The notes: generated from the sequence alone by a model not told the origin. DNA of 64,000 nucleotides from Enterobacter cloacae (GCA_014169315.1 AP022133.1:124001-188000); one strand, 5' to 3'. Positions 39,325-48,048 are shown, counted from the first letter of the stretch. A program made the numbers and translations.

Positions 39325-40944
39325 ATGGCTCATTTTGCGCAGTCCCCTTCTTTTATTTTGCACCAGGTCACCTGTCAGTTTGCGACGGGCGATACCCTTT
39401 TTGGCCCGTTGGATCTGTCGCTGGAGCCGTCTCTGTGCGCACTGGTGGGCCGCAACGGTAGCGGGAAAACACGTCTGCTACGCCTGCTGGCCGGGCTGGA
39501 TAAACCGGCAAACGGTCATATTGAACGCTTTGGAACATATGTCTATGTGGCACAGCAGCATGATATTTCCCCGCAGACTACGCTTGCGGAACTGCTCGGT
39601 TATGACACGATTTTTACGGCGCGTCAGCGTATCGACAGCGGTGATTATCAGCCTGAGGATCTGGATGCGCTCGACGGATACTGGGATTTAGCAGAACGTC
39701 TGAGCGACGCGTTTAACAACGCGAAACTCCCGCCGTTTGATCCTGATAAACCCGCTGTAACACTCAGCGGGGGCGAGCGCATTCGCGCATTGCTGTGCGG
39801 TGCGTTTACCGCCGGAGCTGACCATCTGTTGCTGGATGAACCCACCAACCACCTCGACAGGGAAGGCCGGGAGTGGTTCTACGACCTGCTTGCCCGCTAT
39901 CAGGGTGGCGTGCTGGTGGCCTCTCACGACCGTGAGGTACTGACACTGGTGCCGCGCATCCTTGAACTGAGCGTTTCCGGTCTGCGAAGCTATGGCGGGA
40001 ATTACACGGATTATCAGCGTCAGCGTGAGGCCGAACAGCAGTCTGCCCGCGCGGCGCTGGAACATGCGGCTACAGAGCGCAAGCGCACTCGCGCCCGTAT
40101 GCAAAAGGAGCATGACGACAGCCAGCGGCGTTCGGCAAAAACGCTGCGTACGGTTGATACACTGAATATCGCCTCGTTTGAGCGCATTAAATACAAAATG
40201 GCGGCGAAAGAGCGCATTGGCTCCTGGAAAAAACAGCATAACGATCAAAACGATGCGCTGAATGCGGCGGTGAACAGGGCGCGTGAACGGGTTGAAGAGG
40301 ACAACCCGGTGATGTTCACCCTGCCAGGAAGCCAGATTGCAGAGGGGAAACAGGTGCTGGTGCTGGAAGATCTGGTGCTGCCACATGTGAATATCCCACC
40401 GACCAGCTGGCGCATGGCCGGGCCGATGCGTGTAGCGCTAAGAGGGCCGAACGGCTGCGGAAAATCGACGCTGTTAAGAGTCATCCTCGGAGAGATTGCC
40501 CCCCGTTCGGGAACCTGCAGGGTGTCGGTGACGTGTGCTTATCTCGATCAACACCTGTCACAGCTGGATCTTTCGCTATCGGTGATGTCGCACCTGAATC
40601 TGGGCAATACGCCGCTGGAAGCGGGGATGCTGCGTACCCGTTTAGCTCAGCTGCAGCTTGGTGCGGATAAGGTCACGCTTCCGCTGGCGGCGTTGAGTGG
40701 CGGTGAGCGTTTGAAAGCGGCACTGGCCTGCGTGTTGTGGCGGGAAGAGGCCACGCAGCTACTGCTTCTGGATGAACCGACTAACCACCTGGATCTGGCA
40801 TCCGTTCAGGCGATTGAGGCCGCGCTGGTTGGTTTCCCGGGCGCGCTGCTGGTGGTGTCACACGATGAGGCTTTCCTGAAAGGATTAACATTAACGCATG
40901 AGCTGGTGTGGGAAGAGGCCGGGTGGCGTTGCGACAGCCTTTAA
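39325..40944 (+). CDS. ABC-F family ATPase (Uup/YheS/EttA-like)
   Basis: Soluble ABC-F protein of 539 residues with two nucleotide-binding domains and no membrane segments. NBD1 has Walker A GRNGSGKT at 42-49, LSGGER and LLLDEPTNHLD. NBD2 has GPNGCGKST, LSGGERLK and LLLLDEPTNHLD. A basic, charged linker of about 80 residues (RARMQKEHDDSQRRSAKT region) joins them, the P-site tRNA interaction motif of ABC-F translation factors. It starts at ATG 39325 after AGGAG. It is not at this place in E. coli and I do not match it to Uup, YheS, YbiT or EttA. It may act on ribosomes, possibly in antibiotic protection; this is inference. Confidence 0.88.
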   Translation: MAHFAQSPSFILHQVTCQFATGDTLFGPLDLSLEPSLCALVGRNGSGKTRLLRLLAGLDKPANGHIERFGTYVYVAQQHDISPQTTLAELLGYDTIFTARQRIDSGDYQPEDLDALDGYWDLAERLSDAFNNAKLPPFDPDKPAVTLSGGERIRALLCGAFTAGADHLLLDEPTNHLDREGREWFYDLLARYQGGVLVASHDREVLTLVPRILELSVSGLRSYGGNYTDYQRQREAEQQSARAALEHAATERKRTRARMQKEHDDSQRRSAKTLRTVDTLNIASFERIKYKMAAKERIGSWKKQHNDQNDALNAAVNRARERVEEDNPVMFTLPGSQIAEGKQVLVLEDLVLPHVNIPPTSWRMAGPMRVALRGPNGCGKSTLLRVILGEIAPRSGTCRVSVTCAYLDQHLSQLDLSLSVMSHLNLGNTPLEAGMLRTRLAQLQLGADKVTLPLAALSGGERLKAALACVLWREEATQLLLLDEPTNHLDLASVQAIEAALVGFPGALLVVSHDEAFLKGLTLTHELVWEEAGWRCDSL

Positions 40945-40951
40945 AACACAA

Positions 40952-40971
40952 GCCCCCGCAGGTGCGGGGGC
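40952..40971 (-). terminator. Terminator after yiaG, probably shared with the ABC-F gene
   Basis: GCCCCCGCA GG TGCGGGGGC, a 9-bp GC stem. Read on the minus strand it is followed by TTGTGTTTT, fitting termination of yiaG; on the plus strand there is no T-run. Confidence 0.75.
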
Positions 40972-40986
40972 GGTAACAATCTTAGA

Positions 40987-41274
40987 CTATGCTATCTGTT
41001 TGCTGAGTGCCGGATTGGCCTGAATCAGACGCATCAGTTTTAACTCGGTGGCGGAGGGTTTGACACGTTTTGACTCCCACTCCAGCACCATCGCCACGCT
41101 GACACCCATTTCTCGGGCGAATTCATCTGTTTTCAGTCCCGTCCCTTTGCGCAATTGTTCAAATTCTGTAAAGGGGTTGGATTTTTGTTGTAGGGTAAAT
41201 GCCTGCGGTACGTCTTTAAAAACAATCTGTTCCAGACTACTCAACAGCTCAAACTCAGGATCTTTGTATTCCAT
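40987..41274 (-). CDS. yiaG: HTH-type regulator YiaG
   Basis: A 95-residue Cro/C1-type helix-turn-helix protein matching E. coli YiaG (96). The HTH spans about residues 38-80 (LRKGTGLKTDEFAREMGVSVAMVLEWESKRVKPS). It resembles HigA/MqsA-like antitoxin regulators, but no toxin gene is adjacent. Targets are unknown. Confidence 0.9.
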   Translation of the reverse strand: MEYKDPEFELLSSLEQIVFKDVPQAFTLQQKSNPFTEFEQLRKGTGLKTDEFAREMGVSVAMVLEWESKRVKPSATELKLMRLIQANPALSKQIA

Positions 41275-41604
41275 TGAGAACTCCTCTTAAATCACACTGC
41301 GGGATCGTGAACATCAGAGAGCCAATTAAGAATAGTCGGTAAAAAGGGGGAGGATCGCTGTGGTTGTGATTAATCGTGCGGTTGCCATGACGACATGCGT
41401 TTCAGCAGAAGGGGTGTTCAGCCTAATTGACTGATTATTCAGAAACCGGCCTGCAGCATATTTTTTTTGTAAATTGACAGTATTAAAACGGCAATAGCCG
41501 TTTTGCATGAAAAGAGTATCTTGCAAGGCTGACCTGGACTATCCTTGTCAACGTCGGGCACGCGTGTGCCGGTGTGCGCTTTTTTGGGTGAAAGGAGTAA
41601 TAAA
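41275..41604. promoter_or_regulatory. Divergent yiaG/yiaF region with two hairpins
   Basis: The 330-bp gap holds a perfect 8-bp palindrome AAAACGGC-AATA-GCCGTTTT (41485-41504), right after TTGTAAATTGACAGTATTAA, which could form a promoter. A second hairpin, GGCAC-GCGT-GTGCC at 41556-41570, is followed by TTTTTT at 41580-41585, just before the yiaF ribosome-binding site. The second looks like a leader terminator. No coding sequence is evident. Confidence 0.5.
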
Positions 41605-42315
41605 ATGGCGACAGGAAAGTCCTGCTCTCGCTGGTTTGCGCCTGTTGCGGCGTTGTTGATGGTTGTTAGCCTGAGTGGGTGTTTCGATAAGGAAGGCGAT
41701 CAGCGCAAAGCGTTTATCGATTTTCTGCAGAATACGGTGATGCGCAGCGGCGAGCGTTTACCAACGCTGACTGCGGATCAGAAAAAACAGTTTGGCCCCT
41801 TCGTGTCCGATTACGCCATTCTGTATGGTTATTCACAGCAGGTGAGCCAGGCGATGGATTCAGGTCTTCGCCCGGTGCTGGATAGCGTTAATGCCATCCG
41901 TGTACCACAGGATTATATGACCCAGCGTGAACCGCTGCGCCAGTCCAACGGTGCGCTCGGCGTGCTGAGCCAGCAGCTGCAGAATGCGAAAATGCAGGCG
42001 GATGCTTCGCGTTCAGCGCTGAAGCAGGGCGACGATCTCAAGCCGGTCTTCGACAAGGTGTATGAGAAAGTGGTCACTAAACCTTCTGACGCCATGCAAC
42101 CGCTGATCCCGGCCGCGCAGATCTTCACACAACAGCTGGTTCAGGTTGGGGATTACATTTCCCAGCAGGGAACTCAGGTGAGCTTTGTTGCGAACGGTAT
42201 TCAGTTCCCGACCTCACAGCAGGCAAGTCAGTACAATACGCTGATTGGGCCGCTGGCTTCTCAGCACCAGGCGTTTAGCCAGGCGTGGAGTACAGCGGTG
42301 ACGGCCACCGAATAA
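41605..42315 (+). CDS. yiaF: DUF3053 lipoprotein YiaF
   Basis: A 236-residue predicted lipoprotein, as E. coli YiaF. The leader ends in LSGC with the lipidated Cys at 26, followed by FDKEGDQRK and a mostly helical domain. Starts at ATG 41605 after AAAGGAG; the longer ORF start at 41545 overlaps the leader hairpin. Function unknown. Confidence 0.92.
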   Translation: MATGKSCSRWFAPVAALLMVVSLSGCFDKEGDQRKAFIDFLQNTVMRSGERLPTLTADQKKQFGPFVSDYAILYGYSQQVSQAMDSGLRPVLDSVNAIRVPQDYMTQREPLRQSNGALGVLSQQLQNAKMQADASRSALKQGDDLKPVFDKVYEKVVTKPSDAMQPLIPAAQIFTQQLVQVGDYISQQGTQVSFVANGIQFPTSQQASQYNTLIGPLASQHQAFSQAWSTAVTATE

Positions 42316-42322
42316 ACCAAAA

Positions 42323-42349
42323 AAAACCCCGCCTGGTGCGGGGTTTTTT
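42323..42349 (+). terminator. Rho-independent terminator after yiaF
   Basis: AAACCCCGC CTGGT GCGGGGTTTTTT, a 7-bp GC stem followed by six T residues. Confidence 0.93.
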
Positions 42350-42405
42350 ATACGTGTCTAAAATAACGCTTGTCATTCATCTACCACATCGGTATAACAG
42401 TGCCT

Positions 42406-42562
42406 GTCGGTTTGTTACACAGACCTAAAGCAGTTTAGTAAAGCAGTCCAGATTGTTATCCATAGATACCCTTCGTAGTGACCCTTCCTTCATCGCTTAA
42501 AAATCTGTAACGCAACCCATCAAGCCGGAAGGCACAATATATTTGTTAATAAGGTAATTTCT
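42406..42562 (+). promoter_or_regulatory. cspA cold-shock 5' leader (RNA thermosensor)
   Basis: About 157 nt ahead of cspA align along their length with the E. coli cspA leader: CGGTTTG...ACAGACC (a cold-box-like start), AAAGCAG, GATACCC-TCGTAGTG, AATCTGTAA and AAGGCACA just before the ribosome-binding site. In E. coli this leader refolds at low temperature to expose the start site. Its +1 here is inferred by alignment. The canonical cold box is altered (TTACACAGAC in place of TGACGTACAGAC). Confidence 0.8.
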
Positions 42563-42775
42563 ATGTCTGCTAAAATGACTGGTCTGGTAAAATGGTTCAA
42601 CGCTGATAAAGGTTTCGGCTTCATCACTCCTGACGATGGCTCTAAAGACGTGTTCGTACACTTCTCTGCTATCCAGAACGATGGCTACAAATCTCTGGAC
42701 GAAGGTCAGAAAGTTTCCTTCACCATCGAAAGCGGCGCTAAAGGCCCAGCAGCTGGTAACGTTGTAAGCCTGTAA
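42563..42775 (+). CDS. cspA: Major cold shock protein CspA
   Basis: A 70-residue single-stranded nucleic-acid chaperone, differing from E. coli CspA at only a few positions. RNP1 (KGFGFI) and RNP2 (VFVHF) are intact. Located between yiaF and ghrB, whereas in E. coli cspA lies on the far side of yiaG. The leader and the terminator are both present, so the gene is a complete transcription unit. Confidence 0.96.
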   Translation: MSAKMTGLVKWFNADKGFGFITPDDGSKDVFVHFSAIQNDGYKSLDEGQKVSFTIESGAKGPAAGNVVSL

Positions 42776-42802
42776 GCTTCCAACCCAGTAGCAAATGAAT
42801 TT

Positions 42803-42829
42803 AAAAACCCGCCTTCTGGCGGGTTTTTT
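42803..42829 (+). terminator. Rho-independent terminator after cspA
   Basis: AAAAACCCGCC TTCT GGCGGGTTTTTT: strong stem with T-run on the plus side and A-run on the other, so it may also serve convergent ghrB. Confidence 0.93.
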
Positions 42830-42834
42830 CGTTT

Positions 42835-43812
42835 CTACTGTTGAACCTGTGGGTTGACGCAGTTTCTCTCAACTTTTCCTCCGCCAAGTGCGGCGATGAG
42901 GTTGTCTACCGCAGTGGCTGCCATGTTATAGCGCGTCTCATGGGTCGCCGAGCCGATGTGGGGCAATGCTACCACGTTGGGGAGTGTCAGTAGCGGGGAG
43001 TCCAGCGGAAGAGGCTCTTGTTCAAACACGTCCAGACCGGCGGCGTGGATCTCACCGTTTTGCAGTGCTTCGATCAGCGCCTTTTCGTCCACCACCGGGC
43101 CACGACCCGCATTGATGAAAATGGCCGACTTCTTCATCTTTTCAAACGCGGCTTTGCCAATCAGATGATGAGTTTCATCTGTCAGTGGCAGGATCAGGCA
43201 GACGTAATCCGCCTCCTGTAAAAGGGTATCCAGTTCGCAGTAACGGGCGTTGAAACGTTCTTCCGCTTCGTTGTGGCGACGACGCGCGTTGTACAGAATC
43301 GGCATGTTAAAACCGAAATGCGCGCGCTGCGCCAGTGCCAGACCGATACGACCCATCCCGACAATCCCCAGCGTTTTGCCGTGGACATCCACGCCGAACC
43401 AGTCCGGACCAATGCTCTTTGTCCATTCACCGGCTTTGACGCGTTCGGCCACTTCCACCACACGACGGGCAGTGCTGAGCACCAGCGCCATCAGCGTGTC
43501 GGCCACGGTTTCCGTCAGGGCATGTGGCGTGTGCATCAGCAGGATTTTGCGGGCGTTAAGTGCGTCTACGTCGAAGTTGTCATACCCCACGGAAACCGTT
43601 GAAGCAGCATGAAGCTTCGGCATTTTCTTAAGCAAAGCGACATCCACTTTCTCACTGGAACCCAGCAGACCTGCGGCGCTGGCGAACACATCAGCGTGCT
43701 GCGCCACGGTGTCCGGGCTAAGATCCTTCACCCGGGTCACGGTGAAGTGGTCTTCCAGGCGTTTTTGCAGATTTTCAGGCAGTGCTTTATACAAAATGAC
43801 GGACGGCTTCAT
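42835..43812 (-). CDS. ghrB: Glyoxylate/hydroxypyruvate/2-ketogluconate reductase GhrB
   Basis: NADPH-dependent D-2-hydroxyacid dehydrogenase, 325 residues (E. coli 324). Rossmann motif GIVGMGRIG near 152; catalytic triad regions [10 protein letters not shown] (Arg), DVFEQEPLP (Glu) and LPHIGSAT (His). It reduces glyoxylate, hydroxypyruvate and 2-keto-D-gluconate. Here it follows kguT by 26 bases, as last gene of a 2-ketogluconate operon, where it could replace the KguD reductase of Pseudomonas. In E. coli it stands alone at this locus. Confidence 0.94.
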   Translation of the reverse strand: MKPSVILYKALPENLQKRLEDHFTVTRVKDLSPDTVAQHADVFASAAGLLGSSEKVDVALLKKMPKLHAASTVSVGYDNFDVDALNARKILLMHTPHALTETVADTLMALVLSTARRVVEVAERVKAGEWTKSIGPDWFGVDVHGKTLGIVGMGRIGLALAQRAHFGFNMPILYNARRRHNEAEERFNARYCELDTLLQEADYVCLILPLTDETHHLIGKAAFEKMKKSAIFINAGRGPVVDEKALIEALQNGEIHAAGLDVFEQEPLPLDSPLLTLPNVVALPHIGSATHETRYNMAATAVDNLIAALGGGKVERNCVNPQVQQ

Positions 43813-43838
43813 GCTAATCTCCGTTGATTTTTAAGGGG

Positions 43839-45119
43839 TCAGGCGTGACGTGCACCGACAGGGAGTTGTTGATTATTAGCAGGCTTTACAATCAGAGTTA
43901 GCCACACTGAGGTGAAAAGCGCTACCCCCATAAAGATGTACGAGGCTGACGGGCTGCCGGTTGCGCCGTTCAGATAGCCCACAAACCAGGAGCCACAGAA
44001 CGAACCCAGCGCACCCATACTGTTGATCAGTGCCATCGCACCACCTGCCACGTTACGCGGCAGCATCTCCGGGATGATGGCAAAGAATGGGCCATACGGG
44101 GCGTACATTGCTGCACCGGCAATGACCAGCAGGGTGTAAGAGATCCAGAAGTGGTTAGCCCCCACGGCCCAGGAGCCAATGAAAGCGAAGGCAGCGATCA
44201 GCAGCAGCGGCCAGACAAACAGCTTACGGTTCTGCAGCTTGTCTGACGCCCATGACGCGACAATCATTGCGATGGTGGCTGCCAGGTAAGGTACGGACGA
44301 CAGCCAGCCCACTTCTACCATACCAAGGTTTTCGCCGCCGCTGCGGATAATGGATGGCAGCCACAGCACGAAGCCGTACACGCCAATGCTCCAGGTGAAA
44401 TACTGCATGCACAGCAGCACCACGTTGCGGGAACGGAAGGCCTCACCGTAGTTACGCACTGCTTTAAGCCCTTGCTGCTCTTTATCCAGCTGCGCCTGCA
44501 ACGCGGCTTTTTCATCTTCAGAGAGCCATTTTGCCTGGGCAGGCTTATCTTTGACCAGCGCCCACCAGCAGAATGCCCAGATAACCGCCGGGATCCCTTC
44601 GATGATAAACATTTCGCGCCAGCCAAAGGACTGGATCAGGTAGCCAGAAACGACAGACATCCACAGTACGGTGACCGGGTTACCGAGGATCAGGAACGTG
44701 TTCGCACGTGAACGCTCGGATTTAGTAAACCAGTTGCTGATGTAGATGAGCATTGCGGGCATCACCGCCGCCTCAACCACCCCGAGGATAAAGCGAATGG
44801 CAGCCAGCGCCGGAATATTATTCACCACGCCAGTGAGTGACGCACAGACGCCCCACAGGATCAGACAGATGAAGATCAGTTTGCGTACGCTGCGGCGTTC
44901 CGCGTAGATAGCGCCAGGGATCTGGAAGAAGAAGTAGCCCAGGAAGAAAAGGGCACCCAGGAGTGATGAAACACCTTTGGTGATCCCGAGGTCTTCGGTG
45001 ATCCCTGCGGCGGAAGCGAAACTGAAATTGGCACGATCAAGGTACGCCAGGCTGTACGTGATGAACACGATGGGCATGATGTACCACCAGCGTTTTACTG
45101 CATTGGTCGAACTGTTCAT
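43839..45119 (-). CDS. kguT: MFS transporter, probable 2-ketogluconate permease KguT
   Basis: Anion:cation symporter family MFS protein, 426 residues, about 12 membrane segments. ACS marks include YLDRANFSFASAAGI and FILGVVEAAVMPAMLIYISNWFTKSERSRAN. Its linkage to a KguK-like kinase, KguE-like protein, GhrB and a PtxS-like repressor points to 2-ketogluconate uptake. I start at ATG 45119; the ORF's earlier start lies in poorly conserved leader. A palindromic repeat separates it from kguK. Confidence 0.8.
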   Translation of the reverse strand: MNSSTNAVKRWWYIMPIVFITYSLAYLDRANFSFASAAGITEDLGITKGVSSLLGALFFLGYFFFQIPGAIYAERRSVRKLIFICLILWGVCASLTGVVNNIPALAAIRFILGVVEAAVMPAMLIYISNWFTKSERSRANTFLILGNPVTVLWMSVVSGYLIQSFGWREMFIIEGIPAVIWAFCWWALVKDKPAQAKWLSEDEKAALQAQLDKEQQGLKAVRNYGEAFRSRNVVLLCMQYFTWSIGVYGFVLWLPSIIRSGGENLGMVEVGWLSSVPYLAATIAMIVASWASDKLQNRKLFVWPLLLIAAFAFIGSWAVGANHFWISYTLLVIAGAAMYAPYGPFFAIIPEMLPRNVAGGAMALINSMGALGSFCGSWFVGYLNGATGSPSASYIFMGVALFTSVWLTLIVKPANNQQLPVGARHA

Positions 45120-45201
45120 AGGCTTGCCTCTGTTGTTGAGGTTGGTACCGCCGTTGTATGTAGGGTACACGGTGGTTTAATGTTATTTGGTGCGGGTTAT
45201 T

Positions 45202-45237
45202 GCCCTCACCCTGACCCTCTCCCACAGGGAGAGGGAA
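45202..45237. repeat. CCCTCTCCC-type repeat, copy 5, inside the kgu operon
   Basis: GCCCTCACCCTGACCCTCTCCC followed by ACA and GGGAGAGGG. It ends one base before the kguK stop codon and lies between kguK and kguT in the mRNA. Confidence 0.8.
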
Positions 45238-45238
45238 C

Positions 45239-46177
45239 TTAAGATTCGAGTTGTGCTCGTGTTGGTAATCCTTCGCTGTCGCCCTGCACCTGGATCGCCA
45301 GCGAGCCAATTTTGTTCCCCCGTGCCACGGCCTGATGCAGTGGTTTGCCTTCCAGCAGGGCACTGATCACTCCCACGGCAAAGCCATCGCCCGCACCCAC
45401 GGTATCGACCACGTTCTCAACTTTTACCGCCGCGACCGCACCTTGCTCACCGTCGGCCGTTTTAAACCATGCGCCATCGGCTCCGGTTTTCAGCACCACG
45501 GTTTTTACCCCGTTGTTCAGGTAAAAATCGGCAATCCCTTCAGGGGTATTTTCACCCGTGAGGATCATCCCTTCTTTTACACCAGGCAGAACCCAGTCCG
45601 CCTGGAATGCCAGACGGTTCAGCTTTTCGACCATCTCCGCTTCACTTTTCCACAGCACCGGACGCAGGTTCGGATCGAAAGAGATCGTTTTGCCCTGCGC
45701 TTTCATTGTCGTTGCCGCATGATCGAGCAATTCATACGAGCTGGCAGACAGTGCCGCAGCAACGCCGCTCAGGTGCAAATGGCGCGCGCTGGCGAAATAG
45801 TGGGCATGGTAATCTTCCACAGAAAGGTGGCTTGCCGCCGATCCTTTACGGAAATACTCCACGATGGGATCGGTTCCATTTTCAACCTTAGATTTCAGCT
45901 GAAAACCGGTCGCGAAGCGTCCGTCGAGCGTAACGCCTGTGGCATCAATACCCTCTTTTTTCAACGAGTTCAGGACGAAACGACCAAAGCTGTCATCACC
46001 CACCCGGCTCACCCAGCCAACGTTCAGACCGAGGCGTGCCAGGCCGGTTGCCACATTCAGCTCTGCACCCGCCACGCGTTTAATAAAGTGTTCTACCGTG
46101 CTCAGTTCGCCCGTTTCGGTGGCGACAAACATGGTCATGGCCTCGCCGATGGTGATCACATCCAGCGTCTTGTGCAT
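45239..46177 (-). CDS. kguK: PfkB-family sugar kinase, probable 2-ketogluconokinase KguK
   Basis: Ribokinase-like kinase of 312 residues, phosphorylating 2-ketogluconate at C6 if the assignment holds. N-terminal motif VAGAELNVATGLARLG and the C-terminal PfkB signature DTVGAGDGFAVGVISALLEG with catalytic Asp in GAGD. 2-keto-3-deoxygluconate kinases (KdgK) are close relatives; the neighbours KguE, KguT, GhrB favour KguK. Three bases after the kguE stop. Confidence 0.8.
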   Translation of the reverse strand: MHKTLDVITIGEAMTMFVATETGELSTVEHFIKRVAGAELNVATGLARLGLNVGWVSRVGDDSFGRFVLNSLKKEGIDATGVTLDGRFATGFQLKSKVENGTDPIVEYFRKGSAASHLSVEDYHAHYFASARHLHLSGVAAALSASSYELLDHAATTMKAQGKTISFDPNLRPVLWKSEAEMVEKLNRLAFQADWVLPGVKEGMILTGENTPEGIADFYLNNGVKTVVLKTGADGAWFKTADGEQGAVAAVKVENVVDTVGAGDGFAVGVISALLEGKPLHQAVARGNKIGSLAIQVQGDSEGLPTRAQLES

Positions 46178-46180
46178 GGT

Positions 46181-46927
46181 TTACTCCTCACGCAGCAGGT
46201 TTACGTAATGGCGGGTAACCGCGGTTAAATCCGCCCCTTCCAGCGGGAACTCGATACCACGCGGGGCATCGGCAGGCAGCTGATTGAGCAAATCCAGCCA
46301 GCGTGCGTCGGCGCGATCGGGCGCAACGGCACGGAACTGTGTCTTATGCGGCACGGCGGCTTTAACGTGGATATAGCTCACGGCGGGGGCCAGATGGTGT
46401 GCGGCTTCTTCCGGCGAGTCGCCGACCCACAGCCAGTTGCCCATATCGAACGTCAGCGTGACGGGCAATGCCATCTCCCGGCAGGCGGTCTGGAAGCGCT
46501 GCATGGGAGCAAGCTGGCCGCAGTCGGTCTGGTCGTTTTCGACCACCAGTGCCATACCGCTTTCATTGAGCAGCGTGCGCAACGCTTCAGGGGGGTTGCC
46601 GCTGAAATGACCCAGCGAAACCTTGAGCCACAGGGCGTTCAGCGTGCTGGCTTCGGAGAGATAACGCGGCAGATCCGGGTTGAGCGTGCCGTCGGGCATA
46701 AACAGGGCGGCGGGCGCGGAATAACACGCGAGCAGTCCCAGCAGTTCAATTGATTCACCCAGCGCAGGCAGAGCCAGTAACTCCTCACTGTTGAACAGCT
46801 CGCGACGGATCTCTACGCCGTCGGCACCCGCACCGGCAATGACGGGAAGCATTGCCCGTTGACCGCCAGCCTGTCGCACCTGTTCCGCGCCATACGCGGC
46901 GGTGACTACCATTATTTTCCTGCTCAT
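46181..46927 (-). CDS. kguE: KguE-like sugar phosphate isomerase/epimerase family protein
   Basis: TIM-barrel protein of the xylose isomerase-like superfamily, 248 residues. Visible ligand-like motifs are GVEIRRELF, LVVENDQTD, TFDMGNWLW and YIHVKAA, which place E, E, D and H at strand ends. KguE heads the Pseudomonas 2-ketogluconate operon, but its reaction is not settled. First gene of kguE-K-T-ghrB, with a LacI-family operator 42 bases upstream. Confidence 0.78.
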   Translation of the reverse strand: MSRKIMVVTAAYGAEQVRQAGGQRAMLPVIAGAGADGVEIRRELFNSEELLALPALGESIELLGLLACYSAPAALFMPDGTLNPDLPRYLSEASTLNALWLKVSLGHFSGNPPEALRTLLNESGMALVVENDQTDCGQLAPMQRFQTACREMALPVTLTFDMGNWLWVGDSPEEAAHHLAPAVSYIHVKAAVPHKTQFRAVAPDRADARWLDLLNQLPADAPRGIEFPLEGADLTAVTRHYVNLLREE

Positions 46928-46968
46928 TACCCGACTCCATCACAACGCATCGATAGTATTACGCTAGA

Positions 46969-46982
46969 TGGAACCGGTTCCA
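46969..46982. promoter_or_regulatory. PtxS/LacI-type operator upstream of kguE
   Basis: TGGAACCGGTTCCA is a perfect 14-bp palindrome with the central CCGG typical of LacI/GalR sites. It differs by one symmetrical base pair from the Pseudomonas PtxS site TGAAACCGGTTTCA, as I recall it. It lies in the 104-bp gap between the repressor gene 3' end and kguE. Confidence 0.8.
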
Positions 46983-47031
46983 AAGAAAAGCTCAGGATGT
47001 TGAATTTATGATCGGCATCACGAAGGGGAAT

Positions 47032-48048
47032 TTAACGGGCAGTTGAGCCGCGAACGATCAGCTCGCCGGAGAAAACCTGCTCACGCACGGCGTCGCTGGC
47101 ACCTTCAATGCGACGAACGACTTGTTCAACAGCGGCATAGCCGATCTGCCAGGTGGGCTGTTTGAGGGTGGTGATCCCCACTCCCGCCAGTTCCGCCCAT
47201 TCGAGTTCATCAAACCCCAGCAGACCAATATCACTGCCCCAGTGCAGGCCAATGCGTTTCAGCGAGCGGGCGACCTGCAGCGTCAGCGCGCCGTTGGCGG
47301 AGATCACCGCTTTACGCATACCGCGATGTCGGGTGTGGAACTGACGAAGGGTATTGTCGAGCCGGTCGGCTTCGTGCAGAGGAATTTCAGCATTTTCAGC
47401 GATTACGCCGGGAAAACGCGCTAACGTGGCACGAAATGCGCCAAGACGCTCACGACGGGTATTGACCATGCCCAGCGGTTCGCTCAGGAACAGGATCGCT
47501 TCGAAGCCCTGCTCGATAAGATGCTCGGTGGCGGTGGTGGCGGCCTGGGTGTTATCCAGCCCGACCACATCGCAGGCGAATTCCGGGATTTTACGGTCGA
47601 TAAGCACCATTGGCAGGGAAGATTGCTGCAGTCTGTTCAGCCCCTCTTCGCGCATGCCCACGGCATTTACCACGATACCCTCCACCTGGTAACTGCGCAG
47701 CAGATCCAGGTAATGCAGCTCCTGGTCGACTTCGTTGTTGGTGTTACAGACCAGTGGCGTGAACCCTTTTTCCCGGCAGGCAGCTTCGATACCGCTCAGC
47801 ACGTTAACGGAATAGGGGTTGGTAATGTCGGCGATGATAAGCCCGATAAGGCGGGTACGACCACGCTTAAGGCCACGGGCCATAAGGCTGGGGCGGTAGT
47901 CGAGATCGGCAATGGCTTGTTCAATACGTGCCAGTAGCGCATCGGAAAGCAGGTGTTTCTCGCCATTGAGATAGCGCGAAATGCTGGTTTTACCGGTTTT
48001 TGCGGCTTTCGCCACGTCGCTGATGGTGGCCCGTGCTGATTTGCTCAT
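47032..48048 (-). CDS. LacI-family repressor, PtxS-like
   Basis: A 338-residue LacI/GalR regulator: N-terminal HTH TISDVAKAAKTGKTSISRYLNG, hinge LMARGLKRGRT, then a periplasmic-binding-like ligand domain. I start at ATG 48048 behind AAGGACA; the longer ORF starts within a palindromic repeat. Same strand and immediately upstream of the kgu operon, next to a fitting operator, so it probably represses kguEKT-ghrB with 2-ketogluconate as inducer. It could equally be annotated as a gluconate-type (GntR-like LacI) repressor. Confidence 0.82.
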   Translation of the reverse strand: MSKSARATISDVAKAAKTGKTSISRYLNGEKHLLSDALLARIEQAIADLDYRPSLMARGLKRGRTRLIGLIIADITNPYSVNVLSGIEAACREKGFTPLVCNTNNEVDQELHYLDLLRSYQVEGIVVNAVGMREEGLNRLQQSSLPMVLIDRKIPEFACDVVGLDNTQAATTATEHLIEQGFEAILFLSEPLGMVNTRRERLGAFRATLARFPGVIAENAEIPLHEADRLDNTLRQFHTRHRGMRKAVISANGALTLQVARSLKRIGLHWGSDIGLLGFDELEWAELAGVGITTLKQPTWQIGYAAVEQVVRRIEGASDAVREQVFSGELIVRGSTAR

